A DNA stretch of 64,000 nt, from the NCBI RefSeq assembly GCF_001548115.1, contig NZ_AP014821.1:1739262-1803261 (forward strand), in the 5' to 3' direction. Position numbers and translations under genes: made by a program. The notes beneath the pieces are model-generated. The model saw only the letters and a list, made by a program, of their open reading frames with translations, was not told where the DNA came from and did not search any database. Each line of letters opens with the position of its first letter. Position 1 is the stretch's first letter. Shown here piece after piece: positions 25,217 through 36,200 of this stretch. Origin of the DNA: Geminocystis sp. NIES-3709 (lineage in GTDB: Bacteria > Cyanobacteriota > Cyanobacteriia > Cyanobacteriales > Cyanobacteriaceae).

Positions 25217-26458
25217 TTAAGGTTGAGAAAAAATACCAAAAACAGAAGTATAACCATGTAGGAAAGTGTTACCTCCGACTTGTCCAATTTCACCGTTACA
25301 GAAAAAACCAGCAATGGGAATATCGGTGACATAATCGAGAAATAATTGAGAGTCAAAATTCGGTTTGCCATATAAACCTTCTCCCCTACCCATACAAGAA
25401 AACATTAATGCGCCCACAGAAGAACGAGAGTCAGATTTATCGTTACAATAGTTGGTTAATAAAGTTTCTAAATCATCGGCGGAAGCCTTTGCGTCTCTTA
25501 AATGAAAACGGATTCTTTGCCCCGGACGAATTCTGTCACCTACAGCGATCGCTCCATATTTCGGATCTACCCCAACAAGATTGCGGATTAAGAAATCTCC
25601 TGCTTTTAGTTGTAATTTAAACTCATCTCTAGCAATACCAATAAAAAGAGCATATTGTGCTAATTCTTGATCTTCAGGACTAAGATCTGCTATTAATTTT
25701 CTTAGTAATTTTAGAGGGTTGTCAGTATTCCCCGCATTATCTGTCATTTCTACAATAATATTTCTTTCTCCTTGAGTAACTTGAAAAATATTACCAATAG
25801 GACGACAACCCTGAGCTACGATCGACTCTACCATGATATTACCATTTAAAGCAACTCCCACAGTACCTTCAGAAAAAAAGTATCGATCAGATTCTTGTCC
25901 ATTAAAATAGAATAAACCACTGCCAACCCCCATAGTACTCGCACTAGCTAAACCGCCAACTTTAATAGTGCCGGGATAAGCGAAATCTAACCCTTCTAAT
26001 AATTCATTAATTTTCGTAGAGAAAGAATCAGATAGTAAAATAAAATTAGGTTGTTTTTCCATACTTACCCCAATCATATTCCACCATTCATCAGGAGCGC
26101 TATCTAAATCAGGAAAATCTTGTGTCTTGACATAAAAAGGAGTAATTTCCACATCAGGTAAACTAGCAACAGTCAAACTTAAAGCAGGATTTCCTTCTAC
26201 TTCCTTTGGTTGATAATCATTTTTCATGCCAATAATTCCTCCTCCTCCACAACCAATAACACAAGGCAAGGGAAATTTCTCTAACAAAATGGGCATTAAT
26301 CGAGGATAATCACTAGCAAAAGCAGAAGAAATAAAAACAATACCTATATCGGCTTGAGTTGTTAACTTAGCTTGAATTTTTGTGACGACTTCATCAATCG
26401 CTTTTTCAAGAGAGGCGTTGGTAGATAAGGCATTAACCCACTGAATTTGATTTGACAT
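25217..26458 (-). CDS. FIST-domain sensor protein
   Basis: This 413-residue cytosolic protein begins MSNQIQWVNALSTNASLEKA. The FIST_N part contains DIGIVFISSAF and VIGCGGGGIIG. The FIST_C part contains GVGSGLFYFNGQ, VALNGNIMVESIVAQGCRPI, then MFSCMGRGEGLYG and IAGFFCNGEIGQVGG with FLHGYTSVFGIF at the end. FIST domains are proposed ligand (possibly amino-acid) binding modules. Here the protein has no attached output domain, as is common in cyanobacteria. It lies 24 bp from the HAD gene in the same direction, so it could share its transcript. Confidence 0.85.
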   Translation of the reverse strand: MSNQIQWVNALSTNASLEKAIDEVVTKIQAKLTTQADIGIVFISSAFASDYPRLMPILLEKFPLPCVIGCGGGGIIGMKNDYQPKEVEGNPALSLTVASLPDVEITPFYVKTQDFPDLDSAPDEWWNMIGVSMEKQPNFILLSDSFSTKINELLEGLDFAYPGTIKVGGLASASTMGVGSGLFYFNGQESDRYFFSEGTVGVALNGNIMVESIVAQGCRPIGNIFQVTQGERNIIVEMTDNAGNTDNPLKLLRKLIADLSPEDQELAQYALFIGIARDEFKLQLKAGDFLIRNLVGVDPKYGAIAVGDRIRPGQRIRFHLRDAKASADDLETLLTNYCNDKSDSRSSVGALMFSCMGRGEGLYGKPNFDSQLFLDYVTDIPIAGFFCNGEIGQVGGNTFLHGYTSVFGIFSQP

Positions 26459-26723
26459 GACATATTTAACCTAATCGATCGAGATGGAACAATAAGAATA
26501 GTAGATAATTAAAATTCTTAGTCTTGATCAAATATACAATTAAATTTGCGTTCTTATCTGAAGTCATTATAATCCCATTTGATTTATCAGATTTTTGCGA
26601 GGGTAAAATACCTAAAATCACTTTTTTAGGATGTGGATGTAAATGTCTTAATCTGGGAAATCCAAGGAGTTTTTGACGGAAAATTGTCAAATTTTATCTC
26701 AAACAAGCCACACTTTCTAACTC

Positions 26724-27233
26724 CTATTTAATCGGAAATCCATTTTGTGGAGTACAACTAGAACATAAATGACCATCGGCATCATACCACAATTTTTCAT
26801 TAGGTAGATAAAAGAATTCATTCATCATCTGGGGTGGAGTCGGAAAACCATTTTCAGGGGTACAACTATGACAAACACCTCCGTCTGGTGCAATCCATTG
26901 ATTAGACTGAGAGTTCCAGTAAATTGCCCCCGTGGCGGGTAAATTTTGCTCCTGATTATCTACTACTAATCGTATCACATTATGACTTCGATCGAAGATA
27001 CAATGTCCTGTTCTTCCAGTGCTTTGTACTAACCAATAAATTTTTTCTCCAGTAATATTCTTCATGGTTATTTGTACATCTGAAATATCTGTATTGTATC
27101 TGTACATAACTTTATTTTTACATAATCCCGGTCTTTGCTCTGGTAAGTATTCTGCTTTGACAGGTAAAGCCATCGGTAATATCGCCAAAAATGTTGCACC
27201 CATTAAGAAAGGTTTTGATAAGTATTTCACCAT
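26724..27233 (-). CDS. Secreted Cys-rich hypothetical protein with C-terminal repeat
   Basis: A signal peptide is present (MVKYLSKPFLMGATFLAILP, cleavage near VKAEY). The mature protein is beta-rich. Its C-terminal third contains a two-fold repeat: WIAPDGGVCHSCTPENGFP and WYDADGHLCSSCTPQNGFP. Each has a C-x-x-C pair that could form a disulfide or bind metal outside the cytoplasm. I do not recognise the family. The gene stands alone, with 270-300 bp gaps on both sides. Confidence 0.65.
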   Translation of the reverse strand: MVKYLSKPFLMGATFLAILPMALPVKAEYLPEQRPGLCKNKVMYRYNTDISDVQITMKNITGEKIYWLVQSTGRTGHCIFDRSHNVIRLVVDNQEQNLPATGAIYWNSQSNQWIAPDGGVCHSCTPENGFPTPPQMMNEFFYLPNEKLWYDADGHLCSSCTPQNGFPIK

Positions 27234-27536
27234 TGATTGTGTCCTAATTATTTACATATTTAAGTAATTAATACCTCAGTTCGATCCAAGAATGTTTGAT
27301 ATAAGTAGGTTGTAGGTTTGAGGTTAATTTTCTTATGACTTTCATCAATTAATTGGCTAAATTAATCAGAGTCAAATCAATTATTACGCATTTGTTCTCC
27401 ATTATTCACCTAATAACTAATACCCAATATCTTATCATTACCAATAAATTTTATCTTGGATTGAGGTAATTAATGATAGAGTTATCACAAAAAAAATTTT
27501 GAATATGGATACAATTATTTGAAAAAAATCTAACTG

Positions 27537-28457
27537 TTAATTGCGATGATTATTTTCACAATAAACTCTTGCACCTGCCCATTGTAGTTTTTCTCGGAGA
27601 GTTTGATAAAATGAATGGGACTCTCTTAAAATAATAAATTGAGCTTGAAAATCTGCCATTTTAACTGCTACCCATTGCCCAGGCCAAATAGCAGTGGCTA
27701 ATACTCCATCCATCCATAATTTATTATTCAGTTCGTAATCTCCTAGTGTCCAAATACTAACAATCGATCGAGGTGGTAATAATAGAGGACGACTAGATAA
27801 ACTTAAAGGACATATAGGGGTAACAGCGATCGCACTCATCCCCGGATGTATAATAGGGCCATTAGCAGAAGCAGTGTAACAAGTTGAGCCAGTGGGAGTA
27901 GAGACAATTAAACCATCACCATGATACTGATCAACTACTTCTCCGTCAACTTCCATTTCCAGAATAGAAGTAGGCATTCTATCTAAACAAGCAGGTTTGA
28001 CACACATCTCATTTAAGCAAAAAAATCGATCGCTGATGGGTTCAATATCTTGTTTATTTCTCTCCCAAATTTGAGCTTCTAACATCATACGTCTTTCCAC
28101 TGCATATAAATCGTTTTCGAGACGATGCCAAAGAGCTTCTGTATCTTGAAAAAGAGTTAAAGGTTCAGTTAAAAAGCCTAAATGTCCTCCCACATTCACC
28201 GCTAACATGGGGATGCCCTCTGGTGCTAGGTGACGAGCGGCGGCTAAAATAGTACCATCACCCCCTAATATAATTCCTAGATCGATCGTTTGAGTAACGG
28301 AAGCTAAAAAGACAGGATAGGGATTGTCTTTAATACCGCTAGGTCCTAATAATACTTTACATTGACGGGCTTCCAATTCTTTTGCACATCTTTCCGCCCA
28401 TGCTTTACTATTTTTATCTCCCGCTTTATAGGCAATAATTACTTGTTTTAACCGCAC
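27537..28457 (-). CDS. nadK: NAD kinase
   Basis: GGDGTILAAARHLAPEGIPM is the NAD-kinase G-G-D-G-T motif with the catalytic Asp. It is followed by VNVGGHLGFLTE and the NE/D motif in CLNEMCVKPACLD. The substrate-binding region DGLIVSTPTGSTCYTASANG is also canonical. The enzyme phosphorylates NAD to NADP. The 306-residue length is typical. Initiation is at GTG (28457). Cyanobacteria commonly carry two NAD kinases; which one this is cannot be told from sequence alone. Confidence 0.93.
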   Translation of the reverse strand: MRLKQVIIAYKAGDKNSKAWAERCAKELEARQCKVLLGPSGIKDNPYPVFLASVTQTIDLGIILGGDGTILAAARHLAPEGIPMLAVNVGGHLGFLTEPLTLFQDTEALWHRLENDLYAVERRMMLEAQIWERNKQDIEPISDRFFCLNEMCVKPACLDRMPTSILEMEVDGEVVDQYHGDGLIVSTPTGSTCYTASANGPIIHPGMSAIAVTPICPLSLSSRPLLLPPRSIVSIWTLGDYELNNKLWMDGVLATAIWPGQWVAVKMADFQAQFIILRESHSFYQTLREKLQWAGARVYCENNHRN

Positions 28458-29044
28458 GATTTTTCTGATGTAATTTGCTTTATTTTATTCAGTTTATCCT
28501 AATCTCATCTTTTTCATTAATATTTTAATCTCTAAAGATTTATTACAAAACAGTTTACAAATTTTTATATAAAATAACAATTCTATTTAGGTTGTCTAAA
28601 AAGAAGTCATCAAAAGGAGTTGATTGTTAAATTTTAACAACCAATAACCATTTTAACATTTTAGAATTAATAATCAATTTTTTGTTATAAGTTATTTAGA
28701 ATTAGTATGTTAATAATAAATAGTTTCATTATTTTTAAAGGAATGTTTTGTTTAAATTTATGTTGATTTTAAAAAATAGAAATAAAATTCTTCAAGACGT
28801 TAATGATAGTCATAACAACGATCGTAAATGGTTAAAGTGTATTTTAAAAAGTTTATTAAATAAGATGTTTATTTTAATTTACAAAGAATGGTTAACTTAT
28901 AATATATTTTTCTGTAAATATAATTATGATTATTAAAATTTGATCAATAAACCAGTGTAAATACTTACTTTAATATATAGATCTAGAGGATATAATGTTG
29001 ATGAATAAAAAATAAAACCTCCATTATAGGTGGTGACAAAATTT
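28458..29044. other. Long intergenic region before the RTX gene
   Basis: Highly AT-rich. I see no convincing gene; the open frame at 28748-28936 has low-complexity Lys/Asn/Ile composition and no clear ribosome site. Near the right end AGGTGGTG (29029-29036) is a likely ribosome site for the following gene. The long spacer may contain a regulated promoter, but none can be assigned. Confidence 0.45.
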
Positions 29045-31204
29045 ATGATCAAATTAAATATCGAAAATAGCGTGAAAGTAATAGGTAGTGGGGATCAACT
29101 TTATACCCCCCGTATATCTGGTAATAATGTTCTTTGGCAACAACAAGGTAGTACAAGTTTAGAAATTTTCTTTTATAACGGAACTAGCACTACTCAATTA
29201 ACCAATAATAATATTTATGAGGAGGAGCCAGAAATATCAGGTAATAATATTGTTTGGTCGCAATATGTCGATACAGACGCTGAAATTTTCCTTTATGACG
29301 GAATTACTATTACTCAGTTAACTGATAATGATATTAATGATCTTTCTCCACAAATATCAGGTAATAATATTGTTTGGGAAGGGGGTAACGATCAAGATGC
29401 TGAAATTTTTCTTTATGACGGAACAACTATTACTCAGTTAACTAATAATGATTTTTGGGATGATAATCCAAGAATATCAGGTAATAATGTTGTTTGGGAA
29501 GGTTATACTGACGCATACTCAGAAATTTTCTTTTATGACGGAATCACTACTACTCAATTAACCAATGACGATTTTTATGATTATTCTCCTCGAATATCTG
29601 GTGATAATATTGCTTGGTACAATTATAGATTTGACGATTCAAACATTCTCTTTTATAACGGAACCACAACGATTGAATTAGACGATAATTATTATTATGG
29701 CGAGATTCCTCCCGAAATATCAGGAAATAAAGTTGTTTGGGCAGATTATGATGGTAATGATGGTGAAATTTTCTTTTATGATGGAGCTACGGTTAGTCAG
29801 TTAACCGATAATGATACTGATGATTTTTCCCCTCAAATATCAGGTAATAATGTTGTTTGGCAAGGTGATGATGGTAATGACTCTGAAATTTTCTTTTATG
29901 ATGGAACTACCATTGCTCAGTTAACTGATAATGATACTAATGATTCTGGTCTTCGAATATCTGGAGATAATATTGTTTGGTTTGGCTCTGATGGCACGAC
30001 AAGACAGGTTTATTTTCTTGACTTAACTTCTATTTCACCAAGTGTTGCCATTGATGATGTAACTATTACTGAAGATAATAGCGGAACTACTAACGCCGTG
30101 TTTACCGTGACTGTTTCTGGGAGTTATACTGAAAGTATTACTGTTGATTATGCGACTGCTGATAATACCGCTAACTCTGGAAGTGATTATATTGCTCAAA
30201 CGGGTACTTTAACCTTTGCTAATAATGAAACAACTAAAACTATTTCCGTCGAGATTAATGGTGATACAACGGTAGAAGCTAATGAAACTTTTTTCGTTAA
30301 TCTTGCTAATGCAACTAATGGAACTATAACGGAAAGTGAAGGACAAGGTACTATTATTAATGATGATTTTCCATCCCTTGCCATTGATGATGTGAGTATA
30401 ACCGAAGGTAATAGTGGTACGATTAATGCTGTTTTTACTGTGACTCGCACAGATACTGCGTTTGATCCTATTACTGTTAATTATGCGACGGCTAATGGTA
30501 CGGCACTGGCAGGAAAAGATTATATCGCCCAAAGTGGTATTTTAACTTTTGACACGGATGAAACCACTAAAACTATTACCGTCGAGATTAATGGTGATGT
30601 AACCCCTGAAAGTAATGAAACCTTTTTTGTTAATCTTACCAATGCCACTAACGCCACCATCACAAAAAGTCAAGGAGAAGGAGGTATTATCAATGATGAT
30701 AGTTTATTAATTCTAGGTGATGAGAATAATAATAACCTTGTGGGAGGAACAGGAAATGAAACCATACAAGGATTTGCTGGTAATGATACTTTGCAAGGAT
30801 TTGCTGGTAATGATGTTTTAGTTGGTGGTGATGGAGATGATATTTTAATCGGTGGGAAACATAAAGATTTCTTAAAAGGAGGAGTTGGAAGCGATCGATT
30901 TGTGTTTAATAATCTTAGTCAAAGAATAGACAGAATTTTTAGTTTTTCCGTAGAACAGGATGATAAAATTGTGATTTCTGCATCAGGTTTTGGAGGAGAT
31001 TTAACCCCCAATGTTAACCTCAGTTCAGATCAGTTTGTGATTGGGACTGAAGCAACAAACACAGATCAACGTTTTATCTATAATAGTTCAACAGGCTTTT
31101 TATTATTCGATGAAGATGGTAGTGGAATTGCTAGTGGGTTACGTCTTGCCGTTTTAAATACTGGTTTAGCCCTAACTAATAATAGTATTTTTGTGGGGAA
31201 TTAA
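29045..31204 (+). CDS. Secreted beta-propeller / Calx-beta / RTX protein
   Basis: The ATG at 29045 is used because AGGTGGTG lies nine bases upstream; two GTG codons inside that motif would start earlier. Residues ~10-335 contain eight ~40-residue repeats (for example SGNNIVWEGGNDQDAEIFLY then DGTTITQLTNN) that should fold as a beta-propeller. Two Calx-beta domains follow (~335-440 and ~445-550, with ITVDYATADNTA and DYIAQTGTLTF). Then come RTX-like calcium repeats (GFAGNDTLQGFAGND, GGDGDDILIGG) and a C-terminal secretion-type domain. No signal peptide: probably type I secretion. Likely a cell-surface or exported adhesin-like protein. Confidence 0.85.
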   Translation: MIKLNIENSVKVIGSGDQLYTPRISGNNVLWQQQGSTSLEIFFYNGTSTTQLTNNNIYEEEPEISGNNIVWSQYVDTDAEIFLYDGITITQLTDNDINDLSPQISGNNIVWEGGNDQDAEIFLYDGTTITQLTNNDFWDDNPRISGNNVVWEGYTDAYSEIFFYDGITTTQLTNDDFYDYSPRISGDNIAWYNYRFDDSNILFYNGTTTIELDDNYYYGEIPPEISGNKVVWADYDGNDGEIFFYDGATVSQLTDNDTDDFSPQISGNNVVWQGDDGNDSEIFFYDGTTIAQLTDNDTNDSGLRISGDNIVWFGSDGTTRQVYFLDLTSISPSVAIDDVTITEDNSGTTNAVFTVTVSGSYTESITVDYATADNTANSGSDYIAQTGTLTFANNETTKTISVEINGDTTVEANETFFVNLANATNGTITESEGQGTIINDDFPSLAIDDVSITEGNSGTINAVFTVTRTDTAFDPITVNYATANGTALAGKDYIAQSGILTFDTDETTKTITVEINGDVTPESNETFFVNLTNATNATITKSQGEGGIINDDSLLILGDENNNNLVGGTGNETIQGFAGNDTLQGFAGNDVLVGGDGDDILIGGKHKDFLKGGVGSDRFVFNNLSQRIDRIFSFSVEQDDKIVISASGFGGDLTPNVNLSSDQFVIGTEATNTDQRFIYNSSTGFLLFDEDGSGIASGLRLAVLNTGLALTNNSIFVGN

Positions 31205-31270
31205 TAATTTTCCTGTTACAAAAAGTAGAATGTAAGCTGAGTAATAACTTAAGATTTCATTCAGATTATT

Positions 31271-33211
31271 TTATGGTTCATTGCTTAATTCAGGGGATGC
31301 TAAATAGCCTCTGGGAGTAATTAGTAAATCATGATAACGTTTTGTACTACTATTACCGATAATCACCGTTGTTACCATATCGATCGAGTGGTTCAACATT
31401 TCTCCTAAAGTCGTTATAATAATATTTTCGTCATCTCTGGTAACAGAACGAGCGATCGCTACTGGAGTATGGGGTTTACGATATTCTAAGAAAATCTTTT
31501 GAGTCGTGATAATTTGTTGAGTACGAGTTTGCGATCGAGGATTGTAAATAGCCGTGATAAAATCAGCAGAAGCGGCGGCGGTGATGCGCTTTTCGATAAC
31601 TTCCCAAGGGGTTAATAAATCACTCAAACTGATGGCACAAAAATCGTGCATTAACGGTGAACCAATTTTCGCCGCCACACTTTGCATTGCAGTTATTCCA
31701 GAAAATACTTCTACAGGTGGCTGTTTTCCATCCCAGTTCTGATTTTGCAAAATTTCTAAAACAAGCCCTGCCATACCATAAATACCGCAATCACCTGAAG
31801 AAATTACTGCTACCTTCAATCCCCATTTTGCTAACTCGATCGCTCTTTCTGCTCTTTGTCTTTCTTGAGTAATCGGAGAGGATTCGATAATTTGTTCAGG
31901 ACGTAATAAACTTTTAATCAAATCAATATATAAACTATAACCGATGATAATATCGGCTTCCCTCAAGGCGGTTTTTGCCACCGAAGTTAAATATTCAATG
32001 CTTCCGGGACCAGTACCAATAAGATATAATTTACCCTTATTTGGATTATATTCTACATTTGATCGAGCGATCGCTACTGTTACTGCACCCTTTTCCCCTT
32101 CTTGACGTATAATTTGTTTCGGCACAATCAAATGAGGTGATTTTTGTTGATTTTCTCTTAAATTAGGCAAAAGTGCCGATTTTAAAGCCGATGCCTCGGC
32201 TACACTAGGTGTACCAACTTCTTCTTTAACAATGCTTGATGGATTAGGCACCGCTACTGAGTTTAATTCTTCCGCCGTGAAGGTATGTAAAGCTAAACCC
32301 CATTTTTTTCCTAACATTAAAATTCCTAATTCATCTTTTTTTAGATCGATCGTAGCTAAAGATGCAATGGATTTTCGTTCTAAATTATACTTATCCAATA
32401 CTTGTGTAACCGCAGATTCTATCAAAGAGGGAGAAGTATCTCTTTCGCAACCGATACCAACCCACAAAATACGAGGATGCCAACTCACACAAGGAATATC
32501 AATATTAGGAGGTTTTTCTGCTCCAATATATACCATTGCTTTCTCTGTATTTTCTCTTATTATAGATTTAGAATCTTTGGTATTTTCAAAAATAAAAGGA
32601 TGAGAAGAAGGTAAAGAATTTTGCCACCAATTTAAACCTAAATCTTGTCTAATTAAAGTAGGTAAATTACGAGCAATATTTATACTAACTTCTGTCCAAT
32701 TTCCTTTTCCTCTTTGCCAACCAAATATATTGCCAAAAGTGTCGATCGAGGGTAAATTAAGATTATAAGATGCACTGGTAATTATTGCTTTTGCATCTAA
32801 TTGATGAGCAATTAATTCTGTTAATTTATCTGCATTAGCTTGATGACCACCGAGTAAACTAATAACATATTTAGTGTGAGGATCGATAACTATGATTGCT
32901 GGATCTTTTTTTTTGTTTGTCAATAAAGGAGAAACTAAACGAACTACTGCACCGATCGTTAAACTAAAGATAATACCTTCAGAATTTTCCCAAATGTTAG
33001 CTAAATGTTGAGACAAAGATTCATGATAATATTTCGTATTTTTTAGAGTTGAATTAGGCTGTAAATTTACCAATTTTTCAGAAATTTTTAACTTTTCTGG
33101 TAACCATAAAATACCCTCACTAATTTTAACTAAAGATTGTAATTGAATAGCATTTTTTTCAGTAACAGTAATAAAATTGAGGGGAGAAAAATCAGTAAAA
33201 AGAATGGACAT
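31271..33211 (-). CDS. CbiG-CobJ fusion, cobalamin biosynthesis
   Basis: The N-terminal part (about 1-370) is CbiG-like, with GAVVRLVSPLL, VISLLGGHQANADKLTE and a CbiG/CobE C-domain (LWVGIGCERDTSPSLIESAV). From about residue 393 a SAM-dependent precorrin-3B C17-methyltransferase (CobJ/CbiH) follows: LYLIGTGPGSIEYLTSVAKT, VAVISSGDCGIYGMAGLVLE and YNPRSQTRTQQI. Fused forms of these two activities (ring contraction and lactone opening, then C17 methylation) are common in cyanobacteria. The fusion has 646 residues, complete. It is followed by sbcC upstream on the same strand (43 bp), but a functional link is not expected. Confidence 0.88.
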   Translation of the reverse strand: MSILFTDFSPLNFITVTEKNAIQLQSLVKISEGILWLPEKLKISEKLVNLQPNSTLKNTKYYHESLSQHLANIWENSEGIIFSLTIGAVVRLVSPLLTNKKKDPAIIVIDPHTKYVISLLGGHQANADKLTELIAHQLDAKAIITSASYNLNLPSIDTFGNIFGWQRGKGNWTEVSINIARNLPTLIRQDLGLNWWQNSLPSSHPFIFENTKDSKSIIRENTEKAMVYIGAEKPPNIDIPCVSWHPRILWVGIGCERDTSPSLIESAVTQVLDKYNLERKSIASLATIDLKKDELGILMLGKKWGLALHTFTAEELNSVAVPNPSSIVKEEVGTPSVAEASALKSALLPNLRENQQKSPHLIVPKQIIRQEGEKGAVTVAIARSNVEYNPNKGKLYLIGTGPGSIEYLTSVAKTALREADIIIGYSLYIDLIKSLLRPEQIIESSPITQERQRAERAIELAKWGLKVAVISSGDCGIYGMAGLVLEILQNQNWDGKQPPVEVFSGITAMQSVAAKIGSPLMHDFCAISLSDLLTPWEVIEKRITAAASADFITAIYNPRSQTRTQQIITTQKIFLEYRKPHTPVAIARSVTRDDENIIITTLGEMLNHSIDMVTTVIIGNSSTKRYHDLLITPRGYLASPELSNEP

Positions 33212-33254
33212 ATTGATAAATAATTAATAGGCTATAGCAAAGTATATTTTAAAG

Positions 33255-36200
33255 TTAGGTAGAAAGTCTAATTTTTGAGCCTTCTTCGGTTTTATATACC
33301 TCGATTCTTGTTTGAAATGCCTCTTTAAATTGAGGCATATGAGTTACGGTCAATATACAAGCGAAGTCTTCCGCAATGGCGTTTAAAGCGGCAATAAGAC
33401 GATCGCATCCTTCGCTGTCTTGAGTACCAAAACCTTCATCTACAATGAGTAATTGTAAGGGAGTGCCAGATCTTTGGGCTAAAATGCGGGATATTGCTAA
33501 ACGAATGGCAAAATTGATGCGAAATGCCTCACCACCAGAATAAGTTTCGTACGATCGAGTTCCTTGACTATCGGCTATGATAATATCTAAAGTATCTTTC
33601 AAAGAAGCAGATTTACTGCTTCGGGCTTTCGGTTTTTGGGTTAAAAATTGAACATGTAACTGACTTCCTGTCAAACGAGCTAAAAGATTATTTGCTTCTG
33701 TTTCTAGCTGAGGTAAAATATTTTCAATCATCAAAGACTGAATACCGTTTTTGCCAAAAGCGATACTTAATTCCTGATAAATTCTATAGTTTTTCTGACA
33801 TTCTTCTAAAATTTTTTCTAGTTTTAGTCGATCTTTTTCTCTATCTTTTAAAGTAGCTAAAGACTGCTCTAAACCACCTTTTTTTCTAAATAAATCATCA
33901 ATATTTTTGCGATATTGTTCCCATTGTTGCTGTAAAGTCTGTAACTCTAAACTATAATCTTTCAAAGAAGATAACTGTTCTTCAATAGCTTTTAACTCTG
34001 TTTCGGTAGTTAATTTTTCTTGTTGATAGTTGTCTAAATTAGTGGTTAATTGTTGTAACTTTTTCTCTAATTGAGGATGTTGTTTTTTTCCTTCTTGTAA
34101 TTGTAAATATTGAAATTCATAAGATTGTAATTGTTGTAAATTTTGTCGAATATTTTGATGATAATTACTATCATAATTAATCTCTTGAATTTCCCTGTTA
34201 ATTTCATTAATTTTTAATTGTAAAGAAGAATTTTCAGTAAGTTTTTTAAACTCTAATTCTAACTCATTGATTTTGTTATCTAATTCTGGTTTTCGTTTCA
34301 ATAATTTATTTAAGTCATTCTGGACATCTTTTATTTTTAACTGTTGATATTCTACTTTTCTTAAATTTGATTCTTCTTGTCTTAATAAAGCATGATCTTT
34401 CTCATTATAATTAAAGGATTCGATCGTGTTTTGAATTTCTAATAATTGTTGTTGAATTTCTGGAGCATAATTACCGCTAGTTAATAACTGTGTTAACTTT
34501 TCTTTTTCTGCTTGATTTTTCTCATATTGATTATATATATCTTCAATGGAATCTAATTGATTTTCTAATTTAATATAACTTTGTTTTAAAATATTTTCAT
34601 TGACTAATTCTTGATTTAATTTTCCGTACTCAAGCCTTAATTTTTCTAACTCTCTTTCACAGTTTCTTTTTTCTGTTTTATAATGCCAAGATTCTGATTC
34701 TAACTGTTTTTCTTCTTCTCTTGTTTTCATGATTACATGAGTTAAATGATTGTCGTCTAATTCTCGATCGCACAATGGACACACAGCATGATCTTGATTT
34801 AAAATATCAAGTTTTTGATGTAATTTTTCTATTTGTTTTTCAATAGTTTTTTGATTATTCAAATAAATTTCAATTAAACTTTTTTGACTTTCTCCTTTTT
34901 CTTGGACTCTTTTTTGATAATTTTTTTTATTTTCTAATTCTTTAAGTTGTTTTTCTAAGTTAAAAAAATCTTGTCTTTTTTTGGGAACTTCTGCTAATTT
35001 TACGTGTAAATTCATTTCCTCCTGTTTAATTCTTTCTAATTCCATTTCTAATTTTGCTAACTCTCTTTCTAAAGCAGTTTTCAAATTTTGTTGTTGTTGT
35101 AAAAAAGGTACAATATCTTTTTGTATCTCATCTAATTGTTTTAATCTTTCTCGACACATTTTTAGGGCTTGAATTTCTGTTGTTAAATCTCCTGTTTTTA
35201 TAACAATTTTTTCTAGTTCTTCCTGTTGTTTGATTAAGTTTTCAAGGTTAGTTTTTTCTTTTTGAATATTAAGAATTAAGTTATTACTTTCTTCCCTTAA
35301 ATTTTCTTCTAATTTCTGTTTTTTAGTCAACAAATTCTGATAAATTTGAAATCGATCGTTTAACTGCTGATCTTCAACTCTTAAATCTTGTAAGTCTTGA
35401 TATTTTTCCGTGATAATACTTTTTTGTTCGAGGATAATATTTAACTTATTAATCTCCTCATCAACGCCCATTTTTTCCGTTTCTAAAGTCTTGATACGTT
35501 GAATAATATTATCCAATTGATTCCTTTGCCATAATACTCGATCATGCAATGAATCTCTTTGACTATGAAGTAAATTAATTTCTTTAAGTTTAATAGATTT
35601 TTCTTCTTCCTTAAGCTGAAGATATTGTAAATCTTTTTCAGTATTTTCTAATTCTAAGTTTATAGCTTGTTTTTCTTCTAGTTGACTTAAAATATCTTCT
35701 AAATTTCGAGCTATTTCTTCACTTCTAATTTTATATTGTTTAGCTGAATCTTTTGCTGATTCTGCCAATTTTTCGTATTGTTCTAATTTTAATAAATCCG
35801 CTAAAATTTTTTTTCTTTCTGCTGGTTTTCGCAACATAAATTCATCGGCTCTACCTTGTCTTAAATAAGCAGAATTAATAAAGGTATCATAGTCTATTTT
35901 CAAACAATTTAAAATGTTATCTTGGGTATCTTTTAAACCTTTTCCTGATAAAGATTTATAACCATTACTACTAACAATTTGAAAATCTAAAGTCCCACTT
36001 CCCTTACGCTGACGAGTACGAATAATACGATAATATTCTTTATTATAAATAAACTCAAAGTCCACCCTTGTATTTTTCTCTCCTAAATGAATAATATCAT
36101 CATCACTAACGGTACGAGTTTTACCCCAAACAACCCAAGTAATAGCCTCTAAAAGAGATGATTTTCCGGCACCATTTGCACCACAAATACAGGCAGTGTG

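Noticed and set aside
26466-26690. 74-codon minus-strand open frame upstream of the FIST gene
   Set aside because: No recognisable family, no clear ribosome site and an odd composition; it may be real but I cannot support it.
28748-28936. 62-codon open frame in the long intergenic region before the propeller/RTX gene
   Set aside because: Low-complexity Lys/Asn/Ile composition typical of AT-rich chance frames, with no ribosome site.
29045-30000. Regular ~120-bp direct repeats that could suggest a tandem-repeat or CRISPR-like array
   Set aside because: The repeats are in frame, encode the propeller blades and have no unique spacers.
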